Shown: piece by piece, positions 59,975-64,000 of the stretch | Layout of the letters: the number at the start of each line of letters is the position of its first letter | How positions within the stretch are numbered: position 1 is the first letter of the stretch | NCBI GenBank assembly: GCA_030015575.1 | Contig: CM057337.1 | Location: 293,594,044 to 293,658,043, forward strand | Origin: Agapanthus africanus | Lineage: Eukaryota > Streptophyta > Magnoliopsida > Asparagales > Amaryllidaceae | Length of the DNA: 64,000 nt | Reading direction: 5' to 3' | Made by a program: the position numbers and the translations under genes | Notes under the pieces: generated by a model | Database searches by the model: none | Told to the model about the DNA's origin: nothing | The model's input: the letters and a program-made list of their open reading frames with translations, nothing else

Positions 59975-60679
59975 ACAGAGCGGGGGCTGGGCTAGCGCGG
60001 CTGTAAAACATAAGCAACGTCTAAATAGTTATAAATATAGCAATGATAGACATTACAGATCACAGATGAATACATTGGATATACTAGGAATCCGCAATCC
60101 GTTCGAGCCTGCAACGAAAAGCGGATTACACGGTCGCGGTGAATAGCCAAAACCCCACCCAAGACCCCTACGGGTGCGGCAAACTACCCGCCAAGTACCC
60201 GGTAGTTTGTGCACGCCTCCATGGGTCTATCCTAGGAGCAAAAACAGTAAAAAGAATTATACAATGACGGCTACAACCCCGACCGGGTTGTGCGGCCATA
60301 CAAATAATAATATTACATCAATTTACATATTACAAATGAATGAAATAAAAACAAAAGCTCATCTCACATCCACCCCGGCTATTCACCCGCGACAGTCCAA
60401 CACATTCATATACACATTCCAATATCAAACACAGATCACAGATGTGTATAACCCCGACTAATCGACATATAGCGATTAGTCGACGTTCAATACATACAAA
60501 CATCACAGATATAACCAACATAGTCAAAGTGTAGTGAAGTTCGGAAAAAATACGGAATTATAGGCCCCCAAAAACAAATTTCTATTCTGGTAAATCTGGG
60601 CACATATAATATATCTCAAAAATCCTAAAACCAATCCAGAGATACACTGCACCAAAATCGAGGCAGAGAGGAGACAAGA

Positions 60680-60731
60680 CGGCCGCGGATCCGCGGCAAC
60701 ATAGCTTGCTATTGCCGCGGAAACGCGGTCG
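60680..60731 (-). other. GC-rich leader hairpin, E7
   Basis: CGGCCGCGGATCCGCGGCAA pairs with TTGCCGCGGAAACGCGGTCG, and ATAGC/GCTAT extends the stem inward. It lies about 200 nt from the primer site. Confidence 0.75.
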
Positions 60732-60925
60732 TTTGGTCAGATCTCTGGCTCGTTTTTGGTGGTTATCTTTAAAAAACCCTGAGATGATATTAGGTGCATA
60801 ACAAATTTTTTTTTTACCAGAAAAAAATTTAACAGAAACTAGGGTTTTTGAAAAGTTTGGTTTTTGGATTTTTCGGTTCCGAACTTCGTTACACTTCACT
60901 ACCTAGCTAGTTTATGTTTAGTTAG

Positions 60926-60937
60926 GCTCTGATACCA
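60926..60937 (-). other. E7 primer-binding site
   Basis: In sense TGGTATCAGAGC, one base from the 5' LTR; complementary to initiator tRNA-Met. Confidence 0.95.
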
Positions 60938-60938
60938 C

Positions 60939-63022
60939 TGTAAGTCCACGTTGCGACCCCCGGTTCTTACGGGGAGGCGGAAACGGTATAAAAATCAAAT
61001 TTTTAGCGCATGGGGCAACATAGACTAACAAAGTCGGGATCTTTTCTAAACTAAACTAGCTATCATGCTAAAGAGAGTTAGCTACTCGGAGAAAAGGTTA
61101 TACCTAACTTGAACTCCTTCTTCTTGAAACCTTGTAGAGGTTGATAGTTCTTTCCTCGTTGCCTTCTTCCGTCAAAGATGGATCCACCTGAGGGTTCAAC
61201 CTTCGGGCTCTTTCTCGAACTTAGAGTGAACTAGGATCTCCGGCTTGCTAAACCTTGAACCCTAGAAAGAGTAGAGAGTATCTATGGGGTGTTTTCTTTT
61301 CAAGGAGAGGGATTCTCAACACATGAGAATGATTCTCCTTGAGCTTGAGGAAGAAGAAGATGAAATGAGGAGAGAGAATCAATATGATAGAATGAGCTCA
61401 ATTTCCTTTTGCAACCATAACAAAAGGAAAAAGAATTATTTAATTAATAATAATAATTCAAAATGAAATAGTTGATGGTTGTATTTGGAATGACCACTAT
61501 CATCACTTCATTAAATGAATGTAAGCTAGAATCAAGGAGTATCCTTGCAAAGCAATGGTGATGGTCAAACATTCAACCATGGTCAACAAGTCAAGCATGG
61601 TTAACAAGTCAACAAAATCAACCATGACACAATTTCATTTAATTACTATTATTAATTGATATTTCATAAATCCATTAGGGTTTGGAAAAAGACGATTGTC
61701 AACTGTGCATACGCACCCGTTCCGAAACCCTAATGAAAGACCTCTTCCTCCGCCTCAAACAACTGTGCATACACACCTGCATTCTCGTTCCGAGGAACAA
61801 GAATACTGAGAGATAAAAGCAACCCCAAAACATATACCAGTATCTGGCTCAAACCAGAGCCTGCTAGTATAATCCGTCCGGACTCCAAACGTGCACAAGT
61901 GCGCGGATGAGAACGAACCCTGCCGCAAAACCATGCGACCTCTACTCAGTTTTGCCCAGAGGTGAATAGCCCTCTGTGTGGGACTCTAAAGACTCGACGC
62001 TACGCTGGCAGTGGGCTTAACCACAGACCGCAAGCGGCACTAGCTGTGCGTAATGGTCCCCAGGTAGATGCCGATAAGAAGACTGACGAGGTAAAACCCA
62101 TCTGAACTCCTACTAGGTCTGAATGTGACATTCTCCGTACAGTCCGGTCTGTTCGTCTGATACATCGCATGTCGGGCCTAGGGGGCGGTAAACGTCAGTC
62201 CCCCAATAGAGGTACATGTCGTGTCGGAGTGAAGCCCAAAACACCCTTAGATAACACTGGAAGCCTACCAGTATATCTCGCTTGCCCTGGCTAGAGATTA
62301 CTCGTGTAATGGCTCTCCTAGACACAGCGCGATGTCAACTCCCAATACCGAGAGAGACGAATCCTGTCTAACCGCCACTGCCTCCAAGTGCTTTGGGACT
62401 GCACCCAACTACCACCTGTTTGCACGACTCCTTTGAGCCGTGGTAGGGTAGTAGTCAAAGTACAGTGGGAACACACTCGAGGCGAAGTGGCAGTGTCAAG
62501 TCAGCGGACTAAGCTGTACTCATGTCACCTGGGAACTGATAACTGACGATAGGTTTAAAAACCAACCAGTCAGTTCCTGACGAGTCCTGTCCAGTGTACT
62601 CGTAACCTAACGAGCACCCGCATACTATCTCAAGTACGACGTACTGACGGCTGTGGGACAGACCGTCTCCCACACTGGGATGAGAAACGCATGCGCTAGT
62701 CTACTCCGGAGTATCGATGTCCTGCCTCGATAGTCCTGCGACTAGGGACCTACATAAGGATGTGCTTATAGATTACCCAGCCCCCACTAGTGTGATTGCC
62801 ATCACAACGCTGGTAATCAAGCAAAGATCCTAAGGGCTCCACTAATGCGTATAGGTGATATCGCAAAATAAACACATGTACACATTGAAGTAGAAACAAA
62901 CCAAGTAGCATACTACCATTTTGAGCAAGATTGTATATACATGGTGAATATCCCAAGCTTCCATTAAGTAATATACAAACCAGTATGATACAGTAATGGC
63001 CTCTAGGGCATATACACTAACA
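60939..63022 (-). repeat. E7 5' LTR (2084 bp)
   Basis: Same length as the 3' LTR; differences by eye are single substitutions such as AGAAGGATT against AGAATGATT. Followed by TSD ACCTG. Confidence 0.95.
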
Positions 63023-63027
63023 ACCTG

Positions 63028-63516
63028 TACCAGTGTCACCAGAGAACTGCCATCTGACGTGAGGTATAATACCGTCTGGGAGTTCTCGGCGAGTCCGTCC
63101 AGTGTACCCAGTCTCCACTGAGCACCCGTATACTTTCTCTGTTGTCAAACACCAATGGATATGGGATCATCCATCGCCCATCTATATGGGTCGAGAAGCT
63201 ATACGCTAGTCTACTATTGTATATCGATGCCCTGTCTCGATACACCCACGATTAGGGACATTTGAAGGATGTACTTAGCGACTACACTGTCCCCACTAGT
63301 ATGATCTGCATCATAGTCCTGGTAGTCAAGTACATATCCTAAGGGCTTTATCAACATGTATCATAGAGACTATCAGAGTACATGTTAAGATAAAGAGCAA
63401 CCAGATAGCATACTATCATGTCGAGTAAGAAAGTCCTCAATATATATGTCCAAGCATCCACTACAATATACATCGCATCTACAGTAATGGCCTCTAGGGC
63501 ATACATATAACTAACA
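63028..63516 (-). repeat. E6 3' LTR, second part
   Basis: The LTR of E6 resumes (TACCAGTGTCACC) and ends ATAACTAACA at 63516. The joined sequence matches the uninterrupted stretch around 36531-36560 of E2. Confidence 0.9.
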
Positions 63517-64000
63517 ATCTCCAACTTGCACTAGGGCTATCTGTTGTGGTATCACATACCCAACAATCAGCAGTGGTTGAAGTATCCCATACTCAACCAT
63601 CCCATAAAAGTCTCTACTGGGAAATAGGCCTTTGTGAGTGGATCCGCGCTGTTGTCCTCTGTGTCTACTCTCCTAACCTCGATGCCCTGGAGATCAACCA
63701 TCTCCATGATCAGGTGATACTGCCTAATAATTATATCTGGATTTCTGATGGGACGGTGGTTCCTTGGCATATGCCACAACTCCATTGTTACACAATGGTA
63801 GGAACGAAGTTCATCTCATGAACTTATATATCCAGACTGCCTCTTTGGTAGCATCCTTGGTAACAATGTATCTTGCCTTTAATCGACCAGTAAGTCACGG
63901 TATCTAGCTTGGAACTCTTCCAACATACCGTCCCTCCACTGAGGGTAAAGACAATGCCTGCGACTGACATTCAGTCGACCTTACCACCCGGGAACCATTC
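63517..64000 (-). pseudogene. E6 purine tract and decayed RNase H end of pol
   Basis: ATCTCCAACTTG (63517-63528) is the purine tract with one substitution. Beyond it, in reverse, is the RNase H terminus (RQYHLIMEMVD, then VRRVDTEDNSADPLTKA, about 63640-63720), close to the same stretch of E1. Stops follow near 63785-63900. The rest of the element is beyond the window. Confidence 0.75.

Larger units (their letters stand above)
58912..60925 (-). other. E7 untranslated leader
   Basis: About 2 kb. Near the coding end TTCTTCTCTCTCCCCCTGCAG-type sequence (58912-58935 in reverse) is followed by CGACC; this is an almost ideal 3' splice site 13 bases before the ATG. Then come the GAAA-loop domain, the triple hairpins, a 27-bp tandem repeat (TTGCATTAGTTCTTTTAATG, about 59810-59862), the CGTTAG/CTAACG hairpin and the GC-rich hairpin. 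No gene is supported. Confidence 0.7.
52850..63022 (-). mobile_element. E7: family C Copia element with gag-pol, TSD ACCTG
   Basis: Complete element of 10173 bp on the minus strand. Both LTRs are exactly 2084 bp (52850-54933 and 60939-63022) and nearly identical by eye. ACCTG flanks it at 52845-52849 and 63023-63027. It is the only element here with a recognisable gag. Two nonsense codons in RT, a substituted integrase catalytic residue and a damaged zinc knuckle make its present copy non-autonomous. It lies in the LTR of E6. Confidence 0.97.
51155..64000 (-). mobile_element. E6: family A Copia element, left part, split by E7
   Basis: The 3' LTR is 51155-52849 plus 63028-63516 (together 2184 bp), followed by a purine tract and the RNase H end of pol, running out of the window at 64000. 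The 5 bases before it, GTGAT (51150-51154), are the expected TSD; the partner is out of view. The LTR resembles those of E1, E2 and E5, and the pol end resembles E1 and E5 most. It is inserted in the Gypsy-like LTR. Confidence 0.85.

Overview
This window reads as the repeat-dense, heterochromatin-like part of a flowering-plant genome. Almost every base can be assigned to LTR retrotransposons. There is no convincing host gene, rRNA or tRNA gene, and no CRISPR array. The evidence for a plant is initiator-Met-tRNA primer-binding sites (TGGTATCAGAGC) beside about 2.1-2.2 kb LTRs, Ty1/Copia pol proteins resembling the Angela/BARE lineage, a Gypsy-type element with an Asp-tRNA-like primer site, and multi-layer nesting with intact 5-bp target-site duplications (TSDs).

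Layout, oldest layer first. A minus-strand Gypsy-like element (5444-5757 continuing at 46186-51154) is the base layer. E4 (minus, 5758-46185, TSD CAGTT) is inserted in it and was about 9.6 kb before it was itself interrupted. Three Copia elements sit inside E4: E3 (plus, 7640-17629, TSD CGCCA) in its 3' LTR, E5 (minus, 19527-29738, TSD TCCAG) in its interior, and E2 (minus, 34823-45418, TSD TCACC) in its 5' LTR. To the right, E6 (minus, 51155 to beyond the window) is inserted in the Gypsy-like LTR, and E7 (minus, 52850-63022, TSD ACCTG) is inserted in the LTR of E6. E1 (plus, 1-5443, 5' end outside the window) lies at the left edge.

The Copia elements form three related families. Family C (E7) has gag and pol in one frame, but with two nonsense codons in RT, a Lys at the integrase catalytic Glu position and a damaged zinc knuckle. 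Family A (E1, E2, E5; E6 by its LTR) has lost gag: a short leader peptide is joined directly to the protease. In E2 the rest of pol is in one frame with four nonsense codons; E1 and E5 share further deletions. Family B (E3, E4) has a 0.4-kb tandem duplication of unknown origin where gag should be and a heavily decayed pol, yet the two E3 LTRs are both 2134 bp.

The strongest unexplained signal is in the 2-3 kb untranslated leaders between primer site and coding region. All five complete leaders carry, in the same order, a GC-rich hairpin about 200 nt after the primer site, a CGTTAG/CTAACG-type hairpin, and an array of three hairpins. In the array the inner stem (consensus TTGRC-loop-GYCAA) is the same in all three copies of one element, while the outer stems differ between copies and elements but keep pairing. 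A capped GAAA-loop hairpin domain follows in families A and C and recurs in the Gypsy-like element. A polypyrimidine-AG|CGACC junction that looks like a splice acceptor ends most leaders. Because gag-less and decayed copies keep these leaders, they are good candidates for cis-acting RNA signals that let defective elements move using proteins supplied by relatives.
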